Assembly (NCBI GenBank): GCA_947493325.1
Contig: CANLQI010000002.1
Span: 1 to 64,000 of the forward strand
Length of the DNA stretch: 64,000 nucleotides
Direction of reading: 5' to 3'
From: an uncultured Sphingomonadaceae bacterium
GTDB lineage: Bacteria > Pseudomonadota > Alphaproteobacteria > Sphingomonadales > Sphingomonadaceae
Shown: one piece after another, positions 50,053-58,111 of the stretch
Layout: every line of letters starts with the position of its first letter
Position numbering within the stretch: position 1 is the stretch's first letter
Program-made: the position numbers and the translations under genes
The notes under the pieces: model-generated
The model's database searches: none
What the model was told of the DNA's origin: nothing
The model's input: the letters and a program-made list of their open reading frames with translations, nothing else

Positions 50053-50790
50053 ATGCGTAAAATAGTATCCGTGACGAGCATTGCATTTGCCATGACCCTG
50101 GCATCCTGCGGCAGCGGCACTGGCGAAACAGCCGAGCTGTCGGGCGAACCGATCGAGAATATCGCGCCACCCGAAGGCCAGCAGTGGAGCGATGTTGTCA
50201 CCAAAACCGAACATGGCGGTTATTTGATGGGCAATCCTGATGCCCCCATTAAAGTCGTGGAATTTGCCTCACTCACCTGCCCGGCTTGCGGCGCGTTTGC
50301 TGAGGAAGGCTATCAACCGCTGCGCAATGACTATGTGCCCACCGGGCGCGTCAGCTTGGAGTTCCGCAATTTTGTACGCGACCCGATTGATCTGTCGGCT
50401 GCCATGCTTACACAGTGCGGTACCGACACCGCGTTTTTCCCACTGACCGAAGCGGTTTTTGGAAATCAGCAGAATATGCTGCAATCCATGCAGAGCGAAG
50501 GTGCCAAACTGCAAGCGGCCATCGAACTGCCGGAAGAACAGCGTTATATGGCACTGGCAGATGCCGTGGGCCTGATCGACTTTTTCGCCACCAAAGGTGT
50601 TTCGCGTGATCAGGCCGCATCATGCCTCGCGGATCCTGCCAAAGCCAAGACGCTGGCTGACAACACGCAAAAAGCCGTTGAGGATTTCAATGTATCGGGC
50701 ACACCGACTTTCCTGATCAATGGTCAGACCATTCAGTACGGAGGCTGGAACGCCATGGAAAAACAGCTACAGGATATGGGCGCACGCTAA
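50053..50790 (+). CDS. DsbA-family periplasmic thiol-disulfide lipoprotein
   Basis: A 245-residue thioredoxin-fold protein. The signal ends in lipobox LASC (Cys19 region; MTLASCGSG). The active site is CPAC in VEFASLTCPACGAFAEE, followed by the helical insert and the cis-Pro loop VSGTPTFLINGQ. It is predicted to oxidise or isomerise disulfides in secreted proteins, anchored in the envelope. It lies between DUF721 and smc, which agrees with the common alphaproteobacterial order. One additional Cys pair (TQCGTDT and ASCLADP) is present in the insert. Confidence 0.92.
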   Translation: MRKIVSVTSIAFAMTLASCGSGTGETAELSGEPIENIAPPEGQQWSDVVTKTEHGGYLMGNPDAPIKVVEFASLTCPACGAFAEEGYQPLRNDYVPTGRVSLEFRNFVRDPIDLSAAMLTQCGTDTAFFPLTEAVFGNQQNMLQSMQSEGAKLQAAIELPEEQRYMALADAVGLIDFFATKGVSRDQAASCLADPAKAKTLADNTQKAVEDFNVSGTPTFLINGQTIQYGGWNAMEKQLQDMGAR

Positions 50791-50821
50791 ACATTTAGCA
50801 CCACCGGGAGGCCGCAGGTAA

Positions 50822-53800
50822 ATGCAGATAAAGCGATTGAAACTTTCGGGTTTTAAGAGCTTTGTCGATCCCACCGACCTGCGTATTGAAAAGGGGCTGA
50901 CAGGAATTGTCGGCCCCAATGGCTGCGGCAAGTCCAACCTGCTCGAAGCCATTCGCTGGGTGATGGGTGAAAGCTCCCCCAAATCCATGCGCGGCGGCGG
51001 TATGGAGGATGTGATTTTCGCCGGCACCGCCACCCGGCCCGAACGCAGCTTTGCCGAAGTCACCCTGCTTGCAGAGGCCGACAGGGGCGAACATGTCAGC
51101 AATCTCGCTGGTGCCAAAGACATGGGCGATATGGATGCGGAGCTGGAAGTCATCCGCCGGATAGAGCGCGGCGCGGGCAGCGCCTACCGCGTCAACGGTC
51201 ATGACGTACGTGCCAAAGACATTGCGCTAATATTCGCCGATGCCGCCACGGGCGCACACTCTCCCGCCCTTGTCAGCCAGGGCAAGATCGCGGCCGTCAT
51301 CGCCGCCAAACCCACCGAACGGCGGCAGATGCTGGAGGAAGCCGCCGGGATTGCCGGATTGCATGTACGCCGCAAGGATGCCGAACAGAAACTGCGCGCC
51401 GCCGAAACCAATCTGGACCGGCTCGACACCATATTGGCCGACATGAACGCCCGCTCCGCGCATTTGCGGCGGCAGGCCAAGGCGGCAGAGCGCTATCGCA
51501 GGCTGAGCAGTGAAATCAGTACCGCCGAAGCGCGCCTGATCTATGCCCGCTGGCGCGATGCCGCCGCGGCCGCAGCCGAAGCGAAAGAACAGGCCAAGCG
51601 CGCAGAAGAGCGTGTCGCCGCTGCACAGACTGCACAAAAAGATGCGCAGGACGCGCAGGCAGAGGCCACCGGAAAGCTGGCCGAGGCGCGCAGCGCGTTG
51701 CAGGACAAGCGCGATAATGTAAACGCGCTGCAGCACCAGATTGAAGCGCTTCAGGGGCAGCTTGCCAATGTGCATCAGCGGATTGCCGATCTCGACCGTC
51801 AGTCCGCCCGTCTGGGCGAAGACAGCGCGCGTGAAGACCAGCTCACCCATGATGCCGCCGCCGCGCTCACCCGGCTCGAACAGGAACGTGCACGCGTTGC
51901 CGCCGATATCGAGGCGCAGGAAGGCCAACGACCCGAACATGAACGCGCCTATGACAATGCCGAACGCGCCGCGCGCGCCAGCGAAGTGGAACTCGCCAAG
52001 GCAGTTGCAGAACAGGCGCGTGTGCAGGCCGAGATACGGGTGGCGGATGCGGCCTTGAGCGCGGCACAGACACGGACCGACCGCCTCTCCGCCGGTCTGG
52101 ACCGCACACAGCAACAGTTGCGCGGACAGGGCGAAACTACGGATTTGGAACGCGCCTTTACTGAGGCAGAAGCCCGCAAAACCGGGGCGGAAAAGACGCG
52201 CGCCGGATTGCGCGATAAGCTTGCGGAGCTGGAATCACAGCGCAGCGGCCTGACCGAAAAACGCGCGGCCAGCGAAGCCGCCCTGTCCGCCGCGCGCGCC
52301 GACCACAAGGCACTGGAACGCGAACTGGCTGCGCTCACCCGCGATCTTGCCGCACATGAAAGCCGGCACAAGGCACTCGATCAGATACGGGCCAATTCCG
52401 GCTATGAAGTCGCGCTCGCCGCGGCGCTTGGCGATGACCTGAATGCGGCCATCGGAAAAGCCGGGGGCGATGGTCATTTCTGGACCGGCGCAAACGCGCC
52501 TCAAGCGCAGACAAAGCCGCACGGTAATGCATCACGGCTGAGCGATCATGTGGATGCGCCCGCGGCATTGGCGGCGCGGCTGCAGCATATCTGGGTGGCG
52601 GATAAAGACGATGATACGCCATTGGAGCTGGGCGAACGCTTTGTAACGCTGTCAGGCCGCCTGCGCCGCTGGGACGGGTTTGTGGCGAGCGGCGACGGGG
52701 CGGCAGCAGCAGAAAAACTGGCGCGGCGCAACCGGATGCAGGAACTGCAGAAACTGGTGCCAGAGGCTTTAAGCAAAGCAGATACGGCTGAGGCTGCCCT
52801 GTCACATAGCAATGTGCAGCTTGCCAAACTGCAGGACGATATCCGTGAAACCCGCACTGCATTGGATGCTGCCGCGCACGAAGAGCGTGAGGCATTGCGC
52901 GCACTGGACCAAGCCGAACATAACCGCCGCGCCGCGCAGGAGCGCCGCGCAGAACTCACCGCGCAAATCGAGGCAGCGACAGCCGAACTGACGGATGCAA
53001 AAGCAGAGCTGGAAGCGGCGCGCGGCGCACGTGCAGCATTGCCCGACGGCATGAAACAGCAGGCAGAAACCGAAAAACTGCAGGCGCAAAACAATGCTGC
53101 CCGCACCGCCATGCAAAGCGCGCAGGCGGCCCTGTCGTCACTCGATCAGTCGCTTGCCGCCGCACGTGAGCGCGGGGCCGTTATCCGCGCTGAAATCAGC
53201 GGCTGGCAGGCACGTTCTTCCGAAGCCGCCACACGCATGGCTGATATGGCACGGCGCACCGGGGAGCTTACCGAAGAGCGCGCAGTGCTCGCCGCCAAAC
53301 CGGATTCATTGCAGGAGCAGATCGCCGAAAAGAGCAAGCGGCATACACAGGAGGCAGAAAGTCTGCACATATTGGAAACGGCCGCGGTCGAAGCCGAAAG
53401 CGCCCTGCGCACCCATGAAACCGCGCTTTTAGCAACTGCCGAAGCCCTGAGCACCGCCCGCGAAGAACGCGCAGGTGCAACCGCCCGCGCGGAAAATCAG
53501 GACGTGCGCCGTGCCGAAATGAACCGCATGTCGGGCGAGCGCTTTGCGTGCCCGCCGCCGCTATTACCGGAGAAAATGGATTTTGACGAGGACACGGTTC
53601 TGGATGTGGAGAATGAACGCACCGCCCATGAAAAGCTGACTGCCGCGCGGGAACGCATTGGCCCCGTCAATCTGGTCGCCGCCGATGAATTGGAAGAAAC
53701 GCAGGCGGAGATCGACAAGGGCCATAGCGAACATGCCGAACTGACCGAAGCGATCAACCGCCTGCGCGGGTCGATCGGCAGTCTGAACCGCGAAGGCAGG

Positions 53801-54283
53801 ACGCGTCTGGTTGCGGCGTTTGAAGATGTCGATACGCATTTCCAGCGGCTGTTTGCGCAGCTGTTCAACGGCGGCAAAGCGCATCTGGAATTGATCGACA
53901 GCGATGACCCGCTGGAGGCAGGCCTGGAAATCATGGCGCAACCGCCGGGCAAGAAACTGGCGTCGCTGACATTGCTGTCCGGCGGCGAACAGGCATTGAC
54001 CGCCATTGCGCTCATATTCGCGCTTTTCCTTACCAATCCGGCCCCGATCTGCGTGCTCGATGAAGTCGATGCGCCGCTGGACGATGCCAATATCGAACGT
54101 TTCTGCGACCTGCTTGATGCCATGGCCCGCGAAACCAATACCCGCTATCTGATCGTCACGCACAATGCCGTGACCATGAGCCGCATGCACCGCCTGTTCG
54201 GCGTGACGATGATCGAACAGGGCATTTCGCGGCTGGTCTCGGTCGACCTGGGCGGCGCCGAAGAACTGCTGGCGGCGGAGTGA
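50822..54283 (+). CDS. smc: Chromosome segregation protein SMC
   Basis: A 1153-residue SMC ATPase. N-terminal head: KRLKLSGFKSFVDPTDL and Walker A GPNGCGKSNLLEAI. Two long coiled-coil arms (about 160-500 and 680-980, rich in A, E, R and Q) flank a hinge region at about 520-660. C-terminal head: signature TLLSGGEQALTAIALIF and Walker B PICVLDEVDAPLDDAN. The protein dimerises at the hinge and with ScpA/ScpB extrudes DNA loops; scpAB are not in the window. Length is normal. The arms are unusually alanine-rich. It starts 31 bp after the DsbA-like gene. Confidence 0.96.
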   Translation: MQIKRLKLSGFKSFVDPTDLRIEKGLTGIVGPNGCGKSNLLEAIRWVMGESSPKSMRGGGMEDVIFAGTATRPERSFAEVTLLAEADRGEHVSNLAGAKDMGDMDAELEVIRRIERGAGSAYRVNGHDVRAKDIALIFADAATGAHSPALVSQGKIAAVIAAKPTERRQMLEEAAGIAGLHVRRKDAEQKLRAAETNLDRLDTILADMNARSAHLRRQAKAAERYRRLSSEISTAEARLIYARWRDAAAAAAEAKEQAKRAEERVAAAQTAQKDAQDAQAEATGKLAEARSALQDKRDNVNALQHQIEALQGQLANVHQRIADLDRQSARLGEDSAREDQLTHDAAAALTRLEQERARVAADIEAQEGQRPEHERAYDNAERAARASEVELAKAVAEQARVQAEIRVADAALSAAQTRTDRLSAGLDRTQQQLRGQGETTDLERAFTEAEARKTGAEKTRAGLRDKLAELESQRSGLTEKRAASEAALSAARADHKALERELAALTRDLAAHESRHKALDQIRANSGYEVALAAALGDDLNAAIGKAGGDGHFWTGANAPQAQTKPHGNASRLSDHVDAPAALAARLQHIWVADKDDDTPLELGERFVTLSGRLRRWDGFVASGDGAAAAEKLARRNRMQELQKLVPEALSKADTAEAALSHSNVQLAKLQDDIRETRTALDAAAHEEREALRALDQAEHNRRAAQERRAELTAQIEAATAELTDAKAELEAARGARAALPDGMKQQAETEKLQAQNNAARTAMQSAQAALSSLDQSLAAARERGAVIRAEISGWQARSSEAATRMADMARRTGELTEERAVLAAKPDSLQEQIAEKSKRHTQEAESLHILETAAVEAESALRTHETALLATAEALSTAREERAGATARAENQDVRRAEMNRMSGERFACPPPLLPEKMDFDEDTVLDVENERTAHEKLTAARERIGPVNLVAADELEETQAEIDKGHSEHAELTEAINRLRGSIGSLNREGRTRLVAAFEDVDTHFQRLFAQLFNGGKAHLELIDSDDPLEAGLEIMAQPPGKKLASLTLLSGGEQALTAIALIFALFLTNPAPICVLDEVDAPLDDANIERFCDLLDAMARETNTRYLIVTHNAVTMSRMHRLFGVTMIEQGISRLVSVDLGGAEELLAAE

Positions 54284-54289
54284 CGAATG

Positions 54290-54736
54290 CTATGTCGCTT
54301 CCAGCACATATCGCGGCCCCGGCCCTGTTAATCCCGCTCTGTCATCGGGATTATACAGCGCACATTTTTTGAGGCTCAGACAGCCGCAGCCGATACAGCC
54401 GTCGAGCCGGTCGCGGGTGCGCTCCAGCTCGGCGATGCGCGCATCAATGCTGCCGCGCATCGCTGTGCTGATTTTGCGCCAGTCGGCCGCGGTCGGATTG
54501 CGGCCCTGGGGTAGCCTGGCCAGCTCGGTCTCAATCTGGCCGATTGTAAGTCCCAGCTGCTGCGCGATCAGGACGAACGAGAGCCGCCGGATATCGCTGC
54601 GCAGGAAGCGGCGCTGCCCGCCGCCGGTACGTAGCGGCTCGACCAACCCTTTTTCTTCATAAAAGCGGATGGCCGATACGGACAGCCCCGTCCGCGCCGC
54701 AAGCTCACCGATCTGCAGCAATTTTGGCTGTTTCAT
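54290..54736 (-). CDS. soxR: Redox-sensing transcriptional activator SoxR
   Basis: A 148-residue MerR-family protein. The helix-turn-helix reads LQIGELAARTGLSVSAIRFY, followed by the MerR dimer helix. The [2Fe-2S] cluster cysteines are in GCIGCGCLSLKKCALYNPDD (CxxCxCxxxxxC), the SoxR signature. The cluster senses redox-cycling compounds and oxidised SoxR activates promoters with 19-bp spacers. A matching sox box lies at 54962-54979, in front of the VOC gene. I chose the ATG at 54736, with the frame open to 54760. It converges on smc 6 bp away. Confidence 0.96.
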   Translation of the reverse strand: MKQPKLLQIGELAARTGLSVSAIRFYEEKGLVEPLRTGGGQRRFLRSDIRRLSFVLIAQQLGLTIGQIETELARLPQGRNPTAADWRKISTAMRGSIDARIAELERTRDRLDGCIGCGCLSLKKCALYNPDDRAGLTGPGPRYVLEAT

Positions 54737-54860
54737 GCCGTCTCCCGTTCCAACGTCCAACTCTTAACTTCGCATAGCTTCGCACCTAGGAAGCTTTATT
54801 TTGTGCCAATCCGGGGAAATCCTGTTGGACTTTCCGGCGCGCAATGTTGGGTTTGCAATT

Positions 54861-54900
54861 TGCCAAACCCCTGTGAATTGCCAAACCCCTGTGAATTGCC
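54861..54900. repeat. 18-bp tandem repeat between soxR and VOC gene
   Basis: TGCCAAACCCCTGTGAAT is repeated exactly twice (54861-54878 and 54879-54896) and followed by a partial third TGCC. It sits in the 327-bp soxR upstream region. The frames through it are not convincing genes. Confidence 0.8.
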
Positions 54901-54957
54901 AGACCAGAGCAAACTCGCCTTTGCGAAGAGTCCGTATCAGACAATGTGAAATATAGC

Positions 54958-54988
54958 TTGACCTCAATTTAACTTGAGATTGTAGAAA
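54958..54988 (+). promoter_or_regulatory. SoxR-regulated promoter with sox box
   Basis: CCTCAATTTAACTTGAGA (54962-54979) differs from the E. coli soxS box as I remember it (CCTCAAGTTAACTTGAGG) at two positions. It lies between a -35 element TTGACC (54958-54963) and a possible -10 TAGAAA (54983-54988) separated by 19 bp, the over-long spacer typical of SoxR/MerR targets. Its direction fits the VOC gene at 55064. Confidence 0.85.
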
Positions 54989-55063
54989 TATCAATAAGGC
55001 GGCTCGAATCACTGCCGGAATGACCATATTGCATTATTTTTTAAATGTTTAATCGGAGGAATT

Positions 55064-55453
55064 ATGACCCAAACATCCAACGCCCGCATCGAACATGCCA
55101 ATCTGACTGTGGCCAATCCACAGGAATCCGCACAGCTTATGTCAGACCTGTTCGGCTGGCGTATCCGCTGGGAAGGCCCCTCCATGCTGGGCGGACATAC
55201 CGTTCATGTCGGCAGTGAAGAGGATTATCTGGCACTCTACACCAATGATGAGGTGCGCGCCGCAAAGCCGCATTTCACCAAAGGCGTGCCGCTTAACCAT
55301 ATCGGCATCGTGGTGGACGACCTTGATTCCACCGAGGCGAAAGTCATTGCCGCCGGGCTAAAACCATTCAGCCATGGCGACTACGAGCCGGGGCGGCGTT
55401 TCTATTTCTTTGATAGCAATGGCATTGAGTTTGAGGTGGTGTGCTATAATTAG
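55064..55453 (+). CDS. VOC-family (glyoxalase/bleomycin-resistance-like) protein, probable SoxR target
   Basis: A 129-residue single-domain VOC protein. RIEHANLTVANPQESAQLMS and LFGWRIRWEGPSMLGGHTVHV give the first beta-alpha-beta-beta-beta unit; LNHIGIVVDDLDSTEAKV and RRFYFFDSNGIEFEVVCYN give the second, with H and E metal-ligand positions. It may detoxify or sequester a redox-active compound. GGAGG precedes the ATG. The sox box 85 bp upstream strongly suggests induction by redox-cycling agents through the neighbouring SoxR. Confidence 0.87.
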   Translation: MTQTSNARIEHANLTVANPQESAQLMSDLFGWRIRWEGPSMLGGHTVHVGSEEDYLALYTNDEVRAAKPHFTKGVPLNHIGIVVDDLDSTEAKVIAAGLKPFSHGDYEPGRRFYFFDSNGIEFEVVCYN

Positions 55454-55477
55454 GTATTAGATGATAAAAAGAGACAT

Positions 55478-55801
55478 ATGAGCATAGTAATTTCGTTTAT
55501 ATTGGGGTTGTTGATCATGTTCCTGATTGCCTTTGGCATAAGCGGGTTCATGTTCAAGAGACAGATGCCGCTTCAGCGCGCGCTGTATACAACGGCTACA
55601 GCATGGATTTTATGTAGCCTGGTGGGAAGCTATGCTTTTTGAGGATGGATCGAATCTGACATATTCATGGCTGTATTCAGCCGGATTATCATTTTATACC
55701 TGATACCGGCAGCTATCATATTTATATATCTTCGCTACAGCTTTCAGAAAAAATGGGACAAGGGGTCAAGTCAGGCCGACATAGAAGACGTTTTCGATTA
55801 A
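55478..55801 (+). pseudogene. Small membrane protein gene interrupted by an in-frame TGA
   Basis: The ATG at 55478 opens a 54-codon frame with a hydrophobic start (SIVISFILGLLIMFLIAFGIS) and a second helix (TTATAWILCSLVGSYAF), then TGA at 55640-55642. The same frame continues without a break as GWIESDIFMAVFSRIIILYL and IPAAIIFIYLRYSFQKKW to TAA at 55799-55801. The whole reads as one 107-codon, three-helix membrane protein with one internal stop. Alternatives are two genes (second ATG at 55667, 44 residues), stop readthrough, or a sequencing error. I do not recognise the family. Confidence 0.6.
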
Positions 55802-55809
55802 ATTGCCGA

Positions 55810-56727
55810 TTATCCCGCCAGCCCCACCGTCGCGCACGCACAAAACATCAGGAAACCGGCTGTGCGGTTGCTGCGGAATTTGGTGAGGGCGTCGCTGCCG
55901 TCGCCGGTTTTGAGCGTGATGACTTGCCATAGCAGGTGCAGCGCGGCGGGCGCGAGTGCGGCCATGACTATCCATTGCGGGCGTATCTGCCAGAAGGCAG
56001 CGGCCCAAAGCGCGATGGCGATCAGGTAAAATGCCGCAACGCCTGGTTTGATATTGCGGCCCAAGGCTCTTGCGCTCGAACGGATACCAACCAGCGCGTC
56101 ATCCTCGGCATCCTGCACCGCATAGATGGTGTCATAGCCGATGACCCAGAATATGCTGCCCGCATAGAGCAGCAGGATAGGCAGCGAGAGTTCGCCCTCC
56201 ACCGCAGCCCAGGCCACCAGCGCGCCCCAGCTGAATACCAGCCCCAGCCATGCCTGCGGCCACCATGTGATGCGTTTCATAAACGGATAGGCGGCAACCA
56301 GCGCCAAACTGCCGAGTGCCACACCCGCTGCAAAGAGCTTCAGCTGAAGCAGCACAGCCAGGCCAATCAGGCACAGGCTCGCAAGCCAGAACCACGCAGC
56401 CTTCAGCGACACGGCTCCACTTGCCAGTGGCCGATTGCGGGTCCGTTCGACCTGTGCGTCCAGATCACGGTCGATTATGTCGTTATAAACGCAGCCCGCG
56501 CCGCGCATCGCAATCGCACCGAGCAGGAACCACAGCAGCAAATCCCATCGGCGGATAACCTCACCCGACAGGCCCAGCCCCCATGCGCAGGGCCAGAACA
56601 GCAGCCACCAGCCAATCGGCCGGTCAAACCGCGCGAGCAGCGCATAGGGCCGCGCCCTTGCCGGGAGCAGGCCCATCAGGCCGCGTATCTGTGTGTCGGG
56701 TGTCACGAGGGGAGATTCGGATGGCAT
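55810..56727 (-). CDS. ubiA: 4-hydroxybenzoate polyprenyltransferase UbiA
   Basis: A 305-residue membrane prenyltransferase of the ubiquinone pathway. It joins a polyprenyl chain to 4-hydroxybenzoate. Both Asp-rich motifs are present: NDIIDRDLDAQVERTRNRPL (NDxxDxxxD) and YDTIYAVQDAEDDALVG (DxxxDxxDD-like). About eight helices are evident. I placed the start at the ATG at 56727 (MPSESPLVTP); an in-frame ATG at 56766 would add 13 residues. No good ribosome site is seen at either. It is convergent with the interrupted membrane-protein gene. Confidence 0.93.
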   Translation of the reverse strand: MPSESPLVTPDTQIRGLMGLLPARARPYALLARFDRPIGWWLLFWPCAWGLGLSGEVIRRWDLLLWFLLGAIAMRGAGCVYNDIIDRDLDAQVERTRNRPLASGAVSLKAAWFWLASLCLIGLAVLLQLKLFAAGVALGSLALVAAYPFMKRITWWPQAWLGLVFSWGALVAWAAVEGELSLPILLLYAGSIFWVIGYDTIYAVQDAEDDALVGIRSSARALGRNIKPGVAAFYLIAIALWAAAFWQIRPQWIVMAALAPAALHLLWQVITLKTGDGSDALTKFRSNRTAGFLMFCACATVGLAG

Positions 56728-56817
56728 GAAACCGGTATATCGTGTCCGGGCAGGCGCGTCATGCACGAAAAGCGGGAAAGTGGCGGGAAAATATGTGCCT
56801 TATTATAAGCCAGCATT

Positions 56818-56883
56818 GTACCCCGGCGCAGGCCGGGGTACATGGTACAGTCCCGCTCTGGACCCCGGCCTGCGCCGGGGTAC
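56818..56883. repeat. Paired REP-like GC-rich hairpins
   Basis: GTACCCCGGCGCAGGCCGGG (from 56818, palindrome to 56841) and its complement-like partner ACCCCGGCCTGCGCCGGGGT (56862-56881) form a head-to-head pair around a 20-bp spacer in the gap between ubiA and rsmE. Confidence 0.78.
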
Positions 56884-56929
56884 TGGTAGCTGAGGAACCT
56901 AATGTGTCGCACCTGACACCCAGTCAAGT

Positions 56930-57011
56930 GCTCCTGCGAAAGCAAGAGCCCGGGGCGGTAGCTACGGTCGCGGCATTGTGCCGCTCTGGATTCCTGCTTT
57001 CGCAGGAATAC
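56930..57011. repeat. Paired REP-like hairpins (TGCGAAAGCA type)
   Basis: GCTCCTGCGAAAGCAAGAGC (56930-56949) and ATTCCTGCTTTCGCAGGAAT (56990-57009) form an inverted pair 40 bp apart. Same family as 46786-46855. No gene in this 334-bp ubiA-rsmE gap. Confidence 0.78.
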
Positions 57012-57101
57012 TGTATCACATATTCCTCCCCGCCCCCTTCCGTTATCCCCGCGCGACATTTCATACTTCCCATGCCGGACCCCGCTTGCTAGCACCTAAC
57101 C

Positions 57102-57860
57102 ATGCCCGCCACCCCTGCCTATCCGCCGCATAGCGCGCCGCGTCTGTTTATCGATGAGGAATTGTCAGACGGCATGGAGGTGCGGATTGATGGACCGCAG
57201 GCGCATTATCTTGCCAATGTCATGCGCATGAAATCCGGCGATGCTGTAGTACTGTTCGATGACCGCAGTGGGGAATATCTGGGCGAAGTCAGCAGCGCCG
57301 CGAAACGCAGCGTCACCGTCACACTCACGCAAAAGCTGCGCGAACGCGAGACCGTGCCCGACCTGTGGCTGTGCGCCGCGCCGATCAAGCGCGCACGCTT
57401 TGACTGGATGGCGGAAAAAGCATGCGAACTGGGCGTGCGGCGCTTTATACCGATGCGGACGCAGCGCACCATCGTGGATAAAATCAAGCCCGAGCGGCTG
57501 CGCGCGCATATGATCGAGGCGGCGGAACAATGCGAACGTTCCAGCCTGCCGCAGCTCGGCGATTTGGTGAAACTGCACGATATGCTGAAAGACTGGCCCG
57601 ATGACCGGCATATATTTTTCGCCGACGAACGCATGCATGAAACCGGTGAAGGTTCCTTTCGCAAGGCGCTGGTGGCGCATGATGGACCCGCCGCCATATT
57701 GATCGGGCCCGAGGGCGGGTTTACCGACACAGAAGGTGCGATGATCCGCGTCCATCCCAAAGCCGTGCCGGTGTCACTCGGCCCCCGCATCCTGCGCGCT
57801 GACACGGCGGCAGTCGCGGCGGTAAGCCTGTGGATGGCAGGCCGCGGGGATTGGAGTTGA
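57102..57860 (+). CDS. rsmE: 16S rRNA m3U1498 methyltransferase RsmE
   Basis: A 252-residue SPOUT methyltransferase that methylates N3 of U1498 in 16S rRNA. A PUA-like N-terminal domain (HYLANVMRMKSGDAVVLFD) precedes the knotted catalytic domain with RFDWMAEKACELGVRRFIPM, IEAAEQCERSSLPQL, ILIGPEGGFTDTEGAM and LGPRILRADTAAVAAVSLW, all diagnostic. Length is typical. The start ATG at 57102 follows a REP-rich gap. The neighbouring gshA gene is unrelated in function. Confidence 0.95.
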   Translation: MPATPAYPPHSAPRLFIDEELSDGMEVRIDGPQAHYLANVMRMKSGDAVVLFDDRSGEYLGEVSSAAKRSVTVTLTQKLRERETVPDLWLCAAPIKRARFDWMAEKACELGVRRFIPMRTQRTIVDKIKPERLRAHMIEAAEQCERSSLPQLGDLVKLHDMLKDWPDDRHIFFADERMHETGEGSFRKALVAHDGPAAILIGPEGGFTDTEGAMIRVHPKAVPVSLGPRILRADTAAVAAVSLWMAGRGDWS

Positions 57861-57937
57861 GGATATGTTTATCTATCCTAACGTTGCCTTACACGTCATT
57901 CCGCCCTTTCCACCTGCCATTTCTGCTATATTTTTCC

Positions 57938-58013
57938 GTCATTCCCGCGAAGGCGGGAATCTCAGGCAATCGAGCGCCAGATAGCCATAGATTCCCGCCT
58001 TCGCGGGAATGAC
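57938..58013. repeat. 76-bp REP/MITE-like element, perfect paired palindromes
   Basis: GTCATTCCCGCGAAGGCGGG (57938 onward) and its inverted copy ending CGCGGGAATGAC (58013) flank a 30-bp centre. The arms are perfect complements over 23 bp. It lies in the 251-bp rsmE-gshA gap. Confidence 0.82.
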
Positions 58014-58111
58014 GTACACAGGAATGGCGATATAGGGTCGAACACATCTGCTTTCACCGCCCACAGACTTTTTTGCTGGCATTGCCCCGCCTGTCTTTAT
58101 AGACCGGTGCA

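Noticed and set aside
52335-53454. Minus-strand open frames within smc
   Set aside because: They arise from GC-skewed codons of the alanine-rich coiled coil; the plus-strand SMC frame is unmistakable.
54764-55027. 87-codon minus-strand frame between soxR and the VOC gene
   Set aside because: It runs antisense through the sox box promoter and an 18-bp tandem repeat, with no ribosome site or family signal.
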